From: Clavulina sp. PMI_390
Taxonomy: Eukaryota > Basidiomycota > Agaricomycetes > Cantharellales > Hydnaceae
Reading direction: 5' to 3'
Length of the DNA stretch: 64,000 nt
Assembly: GCA_015039315.1 (NCBI GenBank)
Contig: WIDE01000031.1
Location: forward strand, 21,715 to 85,714
This document shows positions 24,426 through 35,900 of this stretch, piece by piece (the stretch's first letter is position 1; every line of letters begins with the position of its first letter). Under the pieces are notes generated by a model. It searched no databases. It saw only the letters and a program-made list of their open reading frames with translations, and had not been told where the DNA came from. The position numbers and the translations under genes were made by a program.

Positions 24426-25742
24426 ATGCAGACTCCCCCCTTCCACAAGCTCCCAGAAGAGCTGATTCAGTCCGTTCTTGAGGAATATGTTGGCTCCTTC
24501 GAATGGTCATCACTTCGATTTTCGGAGTTTCTGAGCGAAATGCTCCCATTGACTTGGGTCTGCTCACGTTGGCGCCATCTCAGTCTTCAGACCCCTTCAT
24601 TGTGGAGTCACTTGTATTTTGATAATGCGTCGGACCTCATCCCAGGCTTCCTCGATATTGTTCATGTGATACTGGAACGGTCGCAGTCACATCCTCTTTG
24701 GATGAAAATACGACGGGACGATCTAATGGAGTTCAACCTATTGTTTGCGGTAATCACTCTCCATATGGGGCGTCTCCACCATCTCGAGTTGGATCTGCTT
24801 GAAATTCCTATGTCTCCCATATTACAAGCTATAAGGGATCAATCCTCCCAGCTCCAAACCCTTATCATCGTCGATTTGGCTGGCGGGCCCGTACTCGACC
24901 TCGAGAATGAAGAGGTATCTGTTCCGACCCTATCTCACCCTAATCTCCGTTCCATGAGCCTCTCCATGAGGTGGCGGGTCCCGCAACTTCCGTTCAGAGC
25001 ATCAGATCTTGATACCCTCACATTGAGAATACCAGCTTGGGCTTGGGATCGCCTCCAAACTCTACTTCCCCTATACCCTTCTATACGACACCTTCGACTT
25101 GACTTTAATGGCACGCCGATGTATGAGCCGGATGGATACCCCATCTTTGTCCCCAGTCATGGTCAATTTCCTACCATCCCCCTCCCAAACCTCCAAACCT
25201 TTCAAACAGATGACCCATCCATCTGTTTCGACCTAGAAATCACCACAGCCTCAGTTTTGCATCTTCAAGACGGCGACTCACCCTCGGAACACTCAACATG
25301 GCTGGATTTCTATCATGATCTTCTCCGCACCTCTACCCTCCTTCCTAGTGCGGTGCGATGGCGTCGTCTTGAAGCCCATTGGGCCAATATTCATACGATA
25401 CGCTTCTCCAGGATAAATTATGAACATAGGGATATTACAGTCGCCTTGACTGCATCCATCCTTGCTTGCGCGGCCCATGTAGAGACCGTTGAGCTGACGG
25501 GCTGTAGGGGCCTTTGGATCATCCTTGCTGCTCTTGTAGCGGGGGCAGCAGACTCGGCCTTGGAGTCAGGAAAAGAGCCTCACGAGAGAGCAGCTGTGTG
25601 CCTGCCTTTGCTCAAAAAGCTTGTAATCATTGGACGGCAAGCTAATATCACGACAGAGATGAGAGAACTTCGGACACAACGCCCTGCACTGGAAATAGTC
25701 AGTCTTCGTGCTGACGGGTATGGGATGGATGAAGCAGAGTAG
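24426..25742 (+). CDS. F-box domain protein (array member 4)
   Basis: 438 residues from ATG 24426. The frame is open upstream with another ATG at 24303, but the chosen ATG aligns with the starts of members 5 and 6. F-box: FHKLPEELIQSVLEEY, then LPLTWVCSRWRHLSLQTPSLW (residues about 5-60). Next comes PLWMKIRRDDLMEFNLLF, shared by the triplet, and leucine-rich strands such as LHHLELDLLEIP and IRHLRLDFN. The C-terminus has LPLLKKLVIIGRQAN. It forms a tandem triplet with 26126-27625 and 28168-29535. A possible intron in the 3' UTR begins at the GTAGGC after 25745. Confidence 0.83.
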   Translation: MQTPPFHKLPEELIQSVLEEYVGSFEWSSLRFSEFLSEMLPLTWVCSRWRHLSLQTPSLWSHLYFDNASDLIPGFLDIVHVILERSQSHPLWMKIRRDDLMEFNLLFAVITLHMGRLHHLELDLLEIPMSPILQAIRDQSSQLQTLIIVDLAGGPVLDLENEEVSVPTLSHPNLRSMSLSMRWRVPQLPFRASDLDTLTLRIPAWAWDRLQTLLPLYPSIRHLRLDFNGTPMYEPDGYPIFVPSHGQFPTIPLPNLQTFQTDDPSICFDLEITTASVLHLQDGDSPSEHSTWLDFYHDLLRTSTLLPSAVRWRRLEAHWANIHTIRFSRINYEHRDITVALTASILACAAHVETVELTGCRGLWIILAALVAGAADSALESGKEPHERAAVCLPLLKKLVIIGRQANITTEMRELRTQRPALEIVSLRADGYGMDEAE

Positions 25743-26125
25743 AGCAGGTAGGCCAATGTCGGATCATGCATCTGAGAAGCTATTCGTCTCGCTTTTTATC
25801 TCATGTTGCGATGCCCTAGATATTTTTCCATTCATTGTGATGGACAATTATCATTGTAAGCTTCTTAACGTCGCATTTCTCTGCTACCAGGCTTGACGGT
25901 CGACCCCAGTGTTGTAATACCGAATCACAGTTTTGCAAAGTGAATAATTAGTTCCAATAAACGCTTTGAATAGGTTCAATGGATAATCTATGGACTGAAG
26001 ATGTTGGACTGAACGCTGTATCCAAGGGGGTCCATGGCCACCCTGTTGATGGCCGCGCGCTCAAAGTCGTGACGAGTGGGTCATGTCACATTGACTGCCC
26101 TTTGCTCAGCGTTGGCCCATCACCA

Positions 26126-27625
26126 ATGCCAATCGACACGCCGTACAAACTACCAAACGAGCTGATTCAAATCATTTTCGAGGAATACGCTGATTCCCTC
26201 GAATGGTCTTCCATTGCTTTCAGGGATTTCCTGAACGAAACCCTCCCCTTGACTTGGGTTTGTTCACTTTGGCGCCAGATTGGTCTCCGTACTCCCTCAT
26301 TGTGGGACCACGTACACTTTGATATTGGATCTGATCTCATCCCAGGATTCCTTTATATTGCTTCTGTTGTATTGGAACGATCAGGATCGCGTCCTCTGTG
26401 GGTGAAAATACGACGGGACGATCTAATGGATTTCAACTTTTTGTATGAGGTGATCACTCCCCATCTTGGGCGTCTCCACCACCTCGAGTTGGATTTGGTT
26501 GAAATTCCTACATCTTCAGTATTACGGGCTGTAAGAGACCAATCCTCTCGTCTCCAAACCCTGATCATCACCGATTCGGATGGTGGAGTTGTCATCAACC
26601 CTGACCATAAGAAAGCATCTGTCCCTGCCCTATCTCTCCCAAGCCTTCGTGCCATCAGCCTACTAATGAAGTGGCGTGTTCCGCAGCCTCCGTTCAGAGC
26701 ATCTGATCTTGACAGTCTCACATTAAGCATGCCAACCTGGGCTTGGCCTCACCTTCGAACTCTACTCCCCCTATACCCTTCCATTCGAAACCTCCAACTA
26801 GATTTTAATCGTAAGACGATGTACGACAATCATGGATCCCCTATCTTCGTAAGCAAGCATGGTCAATCTCCTCCCATTCCCCTCCCACACCTTCAATACT
26901 TGCGAACAGATGACCCGTCCATCTGCCTCGATCTAGAAACTATCAAGGCTTCAATACTACACGTTCAAGATGACCTGGAAGACCATCATAGCTCGATATG
27001 GCCGGCCTTCTGCAATAATTGTGTCCAGAACTCTCCCCCCCTCACTGACATGGCGCAATTGCGTCGTCTTGAGGCTCACTGGGCTAATGTCCGCACTATC
27101 CAACTGCACATGCTCAAATTTGATTCTGATATTACGACAGTCTCTCTGACTGCTTCTATCCTTGCGTGCGCAGGTCTTGTCGAGACCCTTGAACTACATC
27201 ACTGTCGTGGTCTCCATGTTATCCTCTCCTCCCTCTTGGCGATAGGGGCAGTGAAATCTGCCGCGGTATCTGAAGGAGAATCCCGCAACACATCATCAAG
27301 CTCTGTAATCCAGACGCTCTCCCCAATAGGTCGTCATGAGGCGGCAGCTGCATGTCTGCCTTTCCTGAAAAAGCTCCTAATTCTCGGGCCTCCCTCTAAT
27401 ATTCCGACGGAGCTGGCAGAGCTTCAAATACAAAGACCGACACTGGAAATAGTCAATCTCGTTGCTGACGAGCAACAGCACATGGAGGGATCGGAAAACA
27501 GCAAGTACGTCAATATAAATTCATACATTCGAGATAATCTCTTGTCTCACTTCCCATATTATATCGCAATGTCCTGCATGGGCTTCTTTTATTCAAGTGG
27601 AGATGGTGTTAGCGATCCTTTATGA
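26126..27625 (+). CDS. F-box domain protein (array member 5)
   Basis: 499 residues from the ATG at 26126, which aligns with the start of member 4. An upstream in-frame ATG at 25979 would add 49 unsupported residues. F-box: YKLPNELIQIIFEEY, then LPLTWVCSLWRQIGLRTPSLW; note CSLW in place of CSRW. The middle and C-terminal leucine-rich blocks match members 4 and 6. The tail after VNLVADEQQ runs about 55 residues longer than in the siblings and reads like translated non-coding DNA. A GTACGT donor in the tail, near 27506, suggests it is an intron in the real transcript, as in the 3' UTRs of the siblings. Confidence 0.78.
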   Translation: MPIDTPYKLPNELIQIIFEEYADSLEWSSIAFRDFLNETLPLTWVCSLWRQIGLRTPSLWDHVHFDIGSDLIPGFLYIASVVLERSGSRPLWVKIRRDDLMDFNFLYEVITPHLGRLHHLELDLVEIPTSSVLRAVRDQSSRLQTLIITDSDGGVVINPDHKKASVPALSLPSLRAISLLMKWRVPQPPFRASDLDSLTLSMPTWAWPHLRTLLPLYPSIRNLQLDFNRKTMYDNHGSPIFVSKHGQSPPIPLPHLQYLRTDDPSICLDLETIKASILHVQDDLEDHHSSIWPAFCNNCVQNSPPLTDMAQLRRLEAHWANVRTIQLHMLKFDSDITTVSLTASILACAGLVETLELHHCRGLHVILSSLLAIGAVKSAAVSEGESRNTSSSSVIQTLSPIGRHEAAAACLPFLKKLLILGPPSNIPTELAELQIQRPTLEIVNLVADEQQHMEGSENSKYVNINSYIRDNLLSHFPYYIAMSCMGFFYSSGDGVSDPL

Positions 27626-28167
27626 TAGGTATCTTAGTAGTGCACTGACTGCATCAGGCTCAATGGTCAATCCCGATGTGCAATATTGACAACATAGTTT
27701 TGAACGGCTTGCGAACTCAAAAACTCACCTCCGAACTGTATGTGACCGAGCTGATCGGGCGAATGAACCAGCAGAGGTCGATGCCAGTGAGTGACTCGAA
27801 GGGGATCGTCGATTAGAGGAGAGATTTAGATACGAATTCGCGTCGATCCAATGAAGCTACATAAGAATACGGGGGGAATTGACACATTGAGGGAGCTAAA
27901 CGTAAATTACAACAAGGGAACCATGTGGAGAAAAGAGAAAAATAATTTGAATACGTCGAGCTCGTTATCTGAGGAGTCGAGCCTATCATATGTAGCAGAC
28001 GGTATCCTGACTTTGACGGAAATGGCTATCAGCCTTGCCTAGACACTGTAGGCAGGATTAGCTATATGGGCACGCACGGAATATCTGATGTGAGGAAAGC
28101 GCATTGTAGTGTGACTGATTGGGAACGTCACAATGACTAATCACTGGCACTTCTTCGCGTTCGGCTC
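27626..28167. other. Spacer between F-box members 5 and 6
   Basis: 540 bp with no gene recognised. It presumably contains the promoter of member 6. Confidence 0.4.
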
Positions 28168-29535
28168 ATGGAGATGGCGCAAGCAGCGCCGATTCCTACG
28201 TTCCATTCACTCCCAGATGAGATAGCTCAGCTCATTCTCGAGGAATACGTCAACAGCCTCGAATGGTCATCACTCCCTTTCAAAGATTTTCTGATCGAAA
28301 CGCTCCCTTTGACTTGGGTCTGCTCTCGTTGGCGCCATGTTGGTCTCCACACTCCCTCACTTTGGAACCATGTATACTTTGATCTCGGATCAGATCTCGT
28401 CCCATACTTCCTTGAAACTGCTTCCGTGATCTTGAAACGATCAGAATCGCTTCCTCTGTGGATGAAAATACGACGCGATGATCCAATCGAGTTCAACCAG
28501 TTGTTTGAGGTTATCAAACCCCATCTCTGGCGTCTCCATTATCTTGAGCTGGATTTATTTGAAATTCCTACACTTCCAGTACTCCAAGCTATGGAGGAGC
28601 AATCCTCCCAACTCAAAACCCTTGTCGTTACTGATTCGGCTGGTGGAGCTGTCATTGACTCTGAGAATGAAATGGTATCTGCCCCCACTATGGCTCTGCC
28701 TAGTCTTCGCAAAATGAGCCTCGTTACGAGGTGGCGTGTCCCGCAACCTCCATTCAGAGCATCTGATCTCGGCAGTCTCACATTAAGCATGCCAACCTGG
28801 GCTTGGGACCACCTCCAAACTCTACTTCCCCAATACCCTTCCATTCGACACCTTCGACTTGACTTCAATCGCATGACGATGTTCGAACCTTATGGAGCCC
28901 CTATCCTCGTATCCAGTCATGGTCAATTTCCTCCAATATCCCTCCCAAACCTTCAATCTTTCCAAACAGATGACCCATCCATCTGTTTTGATCTAGCAAC
29001 CACCAAAGCCTTAGTATTACATGTTCAAGATGGCGAGGAACACTTCCTCAGCTCGACATGGCTGGCTTTATGCTATGCTCTTGCCCGTAATTCTCCCGCC
29101 TTACCCAGTGCGGCGCAATGGCGTCGTCTTGAGAATCATTGGGCCAACGTCCGCACCCTCCGATTCTCCATGATCAAGTTCGATTTTGGTGCAACGACAG
29201 TCTCTTTTACTGCATCCGTTCTAGCGTGCGCAAGCCTGGTAGAAATTCTTGAATTATACCACTGTACTGGCCTCCACGTCATCCTCGCCGCCCTTCTAAT
29301 AACGGAGGCAGTGAGCTCCACCATTCCATCTGAAAGTCATTCTCGCAATACATCATCAAGCTCTGGAACTCAGATGCTTTCCTCGGCAGGCCCTCGTGAG
29401 ATGGCCGCTACGTGTCTGCCTTCCCTCAAGAAGCTCATAATTGTCGGAAGTCCCTCTGATGTTGCGACGGAGCTAGGAGAGCTTCAGGCACAACGACCTA
29501 CACTAAAAATAACTGGTCCTCTGGTCCATGGATAA
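28168..29535 (+). CDS. F-box domain protein (array member 6)
   Basis: 455 residues, single exon, ATG 28168. F-box: FHSLPDEIAQLILEEY, then LPLTWVCSRWRHVGLHTPSLW. It shares PLWMKIRRDDPIEFNQLF, LELDLFEIPTLPVLQ, FRASDLGSLTLSMPTWAW and the SSSSGTQ-type spacer with member 5, so these two are the closest pair of the triplet. It ends with LPSLKKLIIVGSPSDVATELGEL. The next feature downstream is the tail of the second ABC transporter (29901), convergent with it. Confidence 0.84.
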   Translation: MEMAQAAPIPTFHSLPDEIAQLILEEYVNSLEWSSLPFKDFLIETLPLTWVCSRWRHVGLHTPSLWNHVYFDLGSDLVPYFLETASVILKRSESLPLWMKIRRDDPIEFNQLFEVIKPHLWRLHYLELDLFEIPTLPVLQAMEEQSSQLKTLVVTDSAGGAVIDSENEMVSAPTMALPSLRKMSLVTRWRVPQPPFRASDLGSLTLSMPTWAWDHLQTLLPQYPSIRHLRLDFNRMTMFEPYGAPILVSSHGQFPPISLPNLQSFQTDDPSICFDLATTKALVLHVQDGEEHFLSSTWLALCYALARNSPALPSAAQWRRLENHWANVRTLRFSMIKFDFGATTVSFTASVLACASLVEILELYHCTGLHVILAALLITEAVSSTIPSESHSRNTSSSSGTQMLSSAGPREMAATCLPSLKKLIIVGSPSDVATELGELQAQRPTLKITGPLVHG

Positions 29536-29900
29536 CACGGAATACATGAATCGGGACGAAGCAGGTGAGCTAATCCAAACTGGCACATTTGAGAAGATTC
29601 CTTGTTTCAGTTCCAGGGTTACATCACGGCGTCCTGACAGGTCCTTTGATTCAGAATGCTGGCAACAATATTCATGACGAGCTTCGCAGTCCATATGAAA
29701 CTTGACAGTCAACCCCGATATCCGAATGTTCACATCATGGCTGTAAACTCTTTATAGACTCAATTTTTTTTTTAGAATTAGCATCACAATAGGGTGCACA
29801 AGTAGTCTATGAATTTATAGTACCCAATGAATAAGCAAGGGAAGTGGAGAGAAGAAAGAATAATGAGGAGTAACGATCGGATTCATCTGATCCTACGTCT
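29536..29900. other. Convergent 3' region between F-box member 6 and the ABC transporter
   Basis: 365 bp containing the 3' UTRs of both genes and a short poly-T run near 29765. No gene recognised. Confidence 0.4.
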
Positions 29901-32900
29901 TCAGGAGCGCATGACGTTCGTCTTGGGACGAGAGCGGAACCACATTGCAAAGAAGAGGAGGCCAAACTGTATAAGAAGCAATGAAGCAAGTGGTGAGCGT
30001 GCGAACCCTAGCGAGCTTCAACAACAGCAAAACTTACGCATGCAATCATATATAGAGCGCTAATCCCAATGTCACGAGGGCCATCCACGCTGTTGTTGAG
30101 GTTGACACGAGCGAGATAGTCGTTACCAATGGAATACTCTGGAGAAGTTGAAACAGGCAAGGAATTAGAAATGGTACATGGTGGGCCTGGAAGGCCAGAC
30201 GAATGCTTACGGCAGTATTGGCAGTCTGAAGTAGCATTGGGGTTGTTGATGTACCCTGCGGCGACATTTAGATATGGGGCCATGTAATCGCCACAGGTCT
30301 GATTCGACGGCGGAGAGAACACAGTGTACTCCTTGGTTGCACAGACGACGGGTATGTCGCGCATACTGAAGAAGACTTGGCCACCAAGGAGATACGACCA
30401 TGGACTAGTAACATTGAAAGGTGAGAATTGGTAATTTTGGAGAGAGAAGAGGAACATACTCAAGGTAGTAGATCCAATAGCGCCAGAAGGCAGTGATCTG
30501 GCCGTATGGAACAAGGACACCACTGAATGAGGCAAAGATACCTGATATCAAAGGCGTCAGAGCGTCGCCAATAGAGTCATATGCATCGGGTACAAACCAA
30601 GGAACAACGGGTTAATCAATGAGGCTTGGTTTTCATTACCAGAGAAGGCAGCGATAGTCTGGCCGAATGCCAGGGTGAATAGCTGGTAGCTGGGAGAGGG
30701 GTCGTATCAGCATATGCTGCGAAGGGTAGAAGGAGGGACACAGCTTACATGAGTAGCATGACGAACATGAGACCGGCGTGGTAGGCATTTGTGCTGATTC
30801 CTACAGGGAACACAGGGCTTTCGGAGGCCGGTTAGATCAGGATCAGGCACCGAAGACGGCAATATAGAAATGACTTACAAGTACCACAGCACGTAAAACA
30901 ACGCAGACGTGAGCACGATCCACGGTGCCTCCGAAACTACCTCTGCGACCACAAAGGGGAACCAGCCGTACATCTTCGACAGTTTCTCGCGTGCTTCAAA
31001 GACGCTGCGGTTGTGGATGAAGTGAGGTTGCAGCTGGGCGAGTAAACCGGGAGCAATCCACATCCCATTGAAGATTGAGAAGAGCCGGTTTTGGAGAGAG
31101 GTCACGGAGTTGTCGATCTGCAAGAACGAGAGTCCATTCATGAGAGCAGAGCCAATAATCATGCTGATTCTAATAGAACGGCGGAAATCAGCCCAGCGTA
31201 TCACAGGGGATTATGGCCGTAGAGATATACCTTGCCATGACGTAGTCTGGGGACCTCCACATAGACCGATGAGCACGAGCAACAACAAGCTTGAGCTGAG
31301 TTGACAGAGTAGTGGCGAACTCGCGGCCGTCCTCATGATAGGAGGGAGGCTTGCTAGCAGCTTCTTCAGCGAGGCGCTGAACTTCGTTGGTAATCGCGCT
31401 ATGCTCGGGTGAGTTCCGCCACACATCCGCCCAATCACGATGTTTAGCGAGAGGACCAGAGACAACATCGATCATAAACCTAAGGAGGCAGAGATTAGTC
31501 AGGAAGCTGAACTGTGGATATCGACGCGAAAAGAATACAAACTCGGCAGGATTCGCGTCAGGAGGACACTCGATTCCATTGTTTTCAAAGTACTCCACCA
31601 TTGTTTTACCCTGGTGTCCAAGAGGTCCCATATACACGGTATTTCCACCCTTCGCAAGGAGCAACAGCTGATCAAACTGATAGAACAGAAGCGCCGAAGG
31701 CTGATGGATCGTGCAAATGATACACTGGCCGGCATCAGCAAGCTTGCGCAAGAACTGTATAATCTTGAACGAAGATTGGCCGTCCAAACCAGAGGTGGGT
31801 TCGTCCAAGAAGAGTAAGACGGGCTTGGAGACCAGCTCGACGCCAATGGTGACACGTTTGCGTTGCTCCACTCCAAGGCCGGCACCAGGTACGCCGATGA
31901 GGGCGTCGGCAATTTCATGAAGCTAGAGGAGAGATCGGTTGTTCAGGAGATAGAGTATATAACAGCAGAGCAAAGGCACTCACATCAAGCATGTCGATAA
32001 CAGTGTCGACATAGGCGAGCTTCTCCTCTTCAGAAACCTCTCGGGGTTGACGGAGAAGGGCACTGAAGACGAGAGCTTCACGCACAGTTTGGTGTGGGTC
32101 ATGTACATCCATTTGCGAGACGTAAGCTGTAGTGCGCTGGAAGCTTGCTCCGAGAGGACGACCATCAATCATGATTTTGCCCTCTACGACACCTGTCTCT
32201 TTACGGAGGGACTATAAAGATATAGAGGAGCGTAGGTCAGAATCAAGGTATTGGGGTCCCATAAGTATGATAAATGAACTCACGAGTGTATCCAACAGTG
32301 TTGACTTGCCCGCGCCTGAACTTCCCATCAGCGCTAACAACTGGCCTGGCCGCGCGTATCCTTGCACGTCGTTCAACAACTGCCTCTGCCCACCTTTCAC
32401 GGGTACCGTGTAGTTGACATTCTGCCACGTGAATACCGTATCTGCACGCTGCAGCTGTGTTTTCATCTTCTCCTCGTCACGGCGCTGAGCGGCGGAAGCA
32501 GTTGTAGCAGACTTCTTGATGGTCGTCATTTGGCCGTGCTCGGCGTCAGCAGGCGCAACATCATCGGCGTTTCGGGCAGCTTGTCGACTGAAGAGCAGGA
32601 AGGATTTTTCAGATCCAGCAGCTTTGAGACGCTCGACAGCGAGAGCCGTGAGGAAGACGAAGGCGATCCAGAAAGCGAGATTGACTGTAGGAACGGTGGG
32701 TCTCAGTATCCGGCCGGGCGACGAAGAAAATCTACGATGACGCAGGAGAAAGTTACTCACTTCCGACATTGCGCCAAAGGTGCGAATGATGGTAGTCTAG
32801 AGCGGCACTGAGATACGCATCACCATTCACGGTGGTCTGGCCCGCCTGTGCGCCTTGAACGGCACATGCAAAATTGTCACCAGCGGTAGTATAGGACCCA

Positions 32901-35900
32901 CCACTGGGAACGATTTGGGCACATGAGAACTCGACGTCATGGAACTCGTTTGTCATGGCAGCTTCGAAGCCATCTGGTACATCAGGTGAGTAAGATTGAA
33001 TAAGGGGAAGGTTATGATGGTGATAAGTCGCTCACAGAACAGTGGGTTGAGCCAGCGAGTCCAAGAAAGCCATGGTTTCATTGACGGCTGTGGGATGAGG
33101 TAGCCCTAGAGTTCCCAGCACCAACGTTAACAGCAGTCAGCTTTCGCATCTCGGAGAACGTTTCGTTTGTAGCAAGCGGAGGATGCACATACCGCGTACA
33201 AGATAAGGAGACCAATCGAGATACCGGAAACACCGCTCGCGCCCTCAAATGTGCTGAACGAGAAGCCGATCATACGGAAGAAGGCCGTGAGGGCGAGCGT
33301 TGTCACGTAGGTAATGATCCTGCGAATCATCCAATCAGAATGGGTTCATGCGGACCTGCGGCTCCTCGACGAGATACCAAGAAAGCAAAAGCATACCAAA
33401 GTGTGAAGAAAGCAGCTCCTGAACGTTTCAGGTTCGTCATGAAGTAGATTGGGAGCATGAACACGGAAACTTGGAAGACGAGGATGGGGAGATCAGCGAG
33501 GACCTGGGCCAAAACCATTGACGAGGGGTGGAAGAGCGCGAAACTCTACGAGAGTGCAAGATTATCGTAGTGCGTCCATTTTGTTGGTGGGGGTGAAAGT
33601 GAGTGGAGGGGAACACTGGATAGGTCAAGTGGGAAAGCGAACCTTGTGCTTGGCTAGGATACTTCTTCCAGTGAAACTGGCCGTCACCTCGGTCATACCC
33701 AGCAGCGCATTGAAGAGTAGAATGAAGAACAGGGTTCCGCTGCGTGTGAAGATGTCCGCAGTCGAGTACTGGAGGTTGTAGAACAGCGAGCCAAGGATGA
33801 TGGACTGCACGATTGACGACCCCTGCTTGATCACGAGCGATGCCTTGTCGTTCCACATGAGCTGGTATTGGCGGGTGGTCGCGGCTTTGATCTGCGTCCA
33901 GATGTCAACTGTCGAAGGATCGCTCTCCCATACACCCTTCATTTTCTCCCTCCTGACACCATCCTTGAAGTCATCCGTCTGTTTCGCTCTCGCATCCTCC
34001 GCCGCTAGGTGGTCGTCAAGCTCCTGTTTCATGCGCCGAGCTACATCAGAGTTGTTGTAGACAGCGAGGAACTCTTCTGGTGAGAGCGGGAGATCGCGCA
34101 TCCTAGCCGCATCGGCGCGAACGGCTTCGAAGATCTTGCGTTCAGTCGAGACAGTCACACCGGTGAGGCTAGAGGGGGCAACGGTCGAGGAGACGGGCGG
34201 GTAAGAACGAATGAGAGGATGTCACGGGATGGAAATGGAGCCCGGAGGAAACGTACTAGTCAGAAATGTTTTGGCCAGGGGGACACTCAAAGCCGAGGTT
34301 CTCAAAGTATGGGCGCGCCTCCTGAAGTGGGCCCCAGTAAATGCAATACCCAGCCGCAATAACCATGACCTAGATCGAATTGAAGACCGATCACAATGTA
34401 AGCTACACAGACCATGCAACCTTACAGGAAAGAAAACGCACCTTATCAAACAGGTCGTAAATTTGATTGCCGGCTTGGTACAAGCTCATGAACGTCGTGA
34501 CGCCAAAAACGTCGGTCACCGTGCGGATATTACGGACATATTCGAGTGCCGTGGAAGCATCGAGCCCGCGAGAGGGGGAGTCCCAGAGCACGACAGGCGA
34601 GCGGTTCACGAGGATCTCTGTGAGGGAGACTCGCTACGCTCACAATAAGAGAAAAAGGAGCGGCTATCAGAACCAAGTCGAGTCGCATGCAAGCGAGAAA
34701 CACACCTTGCGTTCACCTCCACTAACACCCCTAACGTATTCGTTCCCTACGAGCGTCTCTCTGGTATGTTCAATCCCAAAGCTTTTCAATAAGCCAACCT
34801 CAAACTCTGCTTGAAAATCTTCAGCAGATGTGCCTTCAGGTCGTGCGCGAGGGGATGGGGTCTTGTTCTTGAGAGCAAAGTTGAGGGTCTCGTGTACGGT
34901 GAGGACAGGGTAATGGATATCATCTTCGGCATTGAAAACGATTTGCCCAGGGTACTGGAGGCGCAATATTGCGTGAGCGTTTTGATAGGAGGGGTAATGA
35001 ATGAAGACTCAGTTACTAGAGTAACGAACCTTTTTGGCCTCTTTAGCGTCCATGTTACCGTAGATTACTTCGCCGTCTATCCCGGCAAACCCATCTCTGA
35101 AATTGGCGAGGGTTTTGAGGAACGTCGTGCAGCCTGAGCCCGGTCGGCCGACAACAAGGGCCATCTCCCCTGACTTGAGGACACCATTGAAGCCGCGAAG
35201 CTGAGATTGACATGTGCAGGAGGGAGAGACATGGGGTGGAAAGGGACGGTCCGCACTCCGATAAGCCCATGGCGTGGAGAAAAATGAGTTTGAGGACACG
35301 TACCAGGAAACGCTCGCCTTTTCCGAGTGCAGGTGCATTTGCCGCCTCGTCGGTAGCGTTCGTGGCGCTCACGCGTGCTTCTAGTGCCGCCGCGCGACGC
35401 TTATCCTTCGCTTGCTCAACGGGGTTGAATAGACTGAATCGAACCGAAAAAAAAATATGACACGACTTGTTTGAGACATAGGGCATGAGGCTGGATAAAG
35501 TCAAGGATACGCACCTGCCCATGGTTTGGCCATAGACGGCTGAGGCGCCAACCCCGCGCACCCAGAGGTCTTTCCATGCTACATCGAGCTTGCGCTCAGG
35601 GTGGCCAATTTGGCGGATTTGTGCATGCTTTTCGCGTAGAGTGCGATCGAGACTGAACTCGCTCACAGCTTTCTGTACATGCGGGAGCAAGATCAGATGT
35701 TTGAACAGCTGGTCAGATCGAGAAGGTCAGTGCGTAAGGAAAACAAAACTACGCACGGTAACATCGGAGTAAGGAGTCTGCGCTCCTGGTGGTGGCGAAC
35801 CCTCAGCGCCTGGAGAGACGATAGGGGACTCTGTAGCGGCGGAGGAAAATGCTTCAGGGCGTTGTGTCTGAGATAAGGAGCAGCGATTCTTACCTGACAT
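29901..35900 (-). CDS. PDR-type (ABCG full-size) ABC transporter, intact copy
   Basis: Plasma-membrane efflux pump of the fungal pleiotropic drug resistance family. The start is a tiny exon ATG TCA G (35900-35894). The next acceptor is probably at about 35864, giving an Ala/Ser/Pro-rich N-terminus. About 20 exons join by eye. NBD1: [17 protein letters not shown], signature [10 protein letters not shown] and [15 protein letters not shown]1: helices around [20 protein letters not shown] and the following segments. NBD2: [24 protein letters not shown] and [15 protein letters not shown]2: INGLSF-type helices after [12 protein letters not shown], then an extracellular Cys-containing loop ([22 protein letters not shown]) and a final helix ending near 29901. 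The degenerate NBD1 Walker A is normal for fungal PDR pumps. It is very similar to the split copy at 359-7894 in opposite orientation. Confidence 0.85.
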
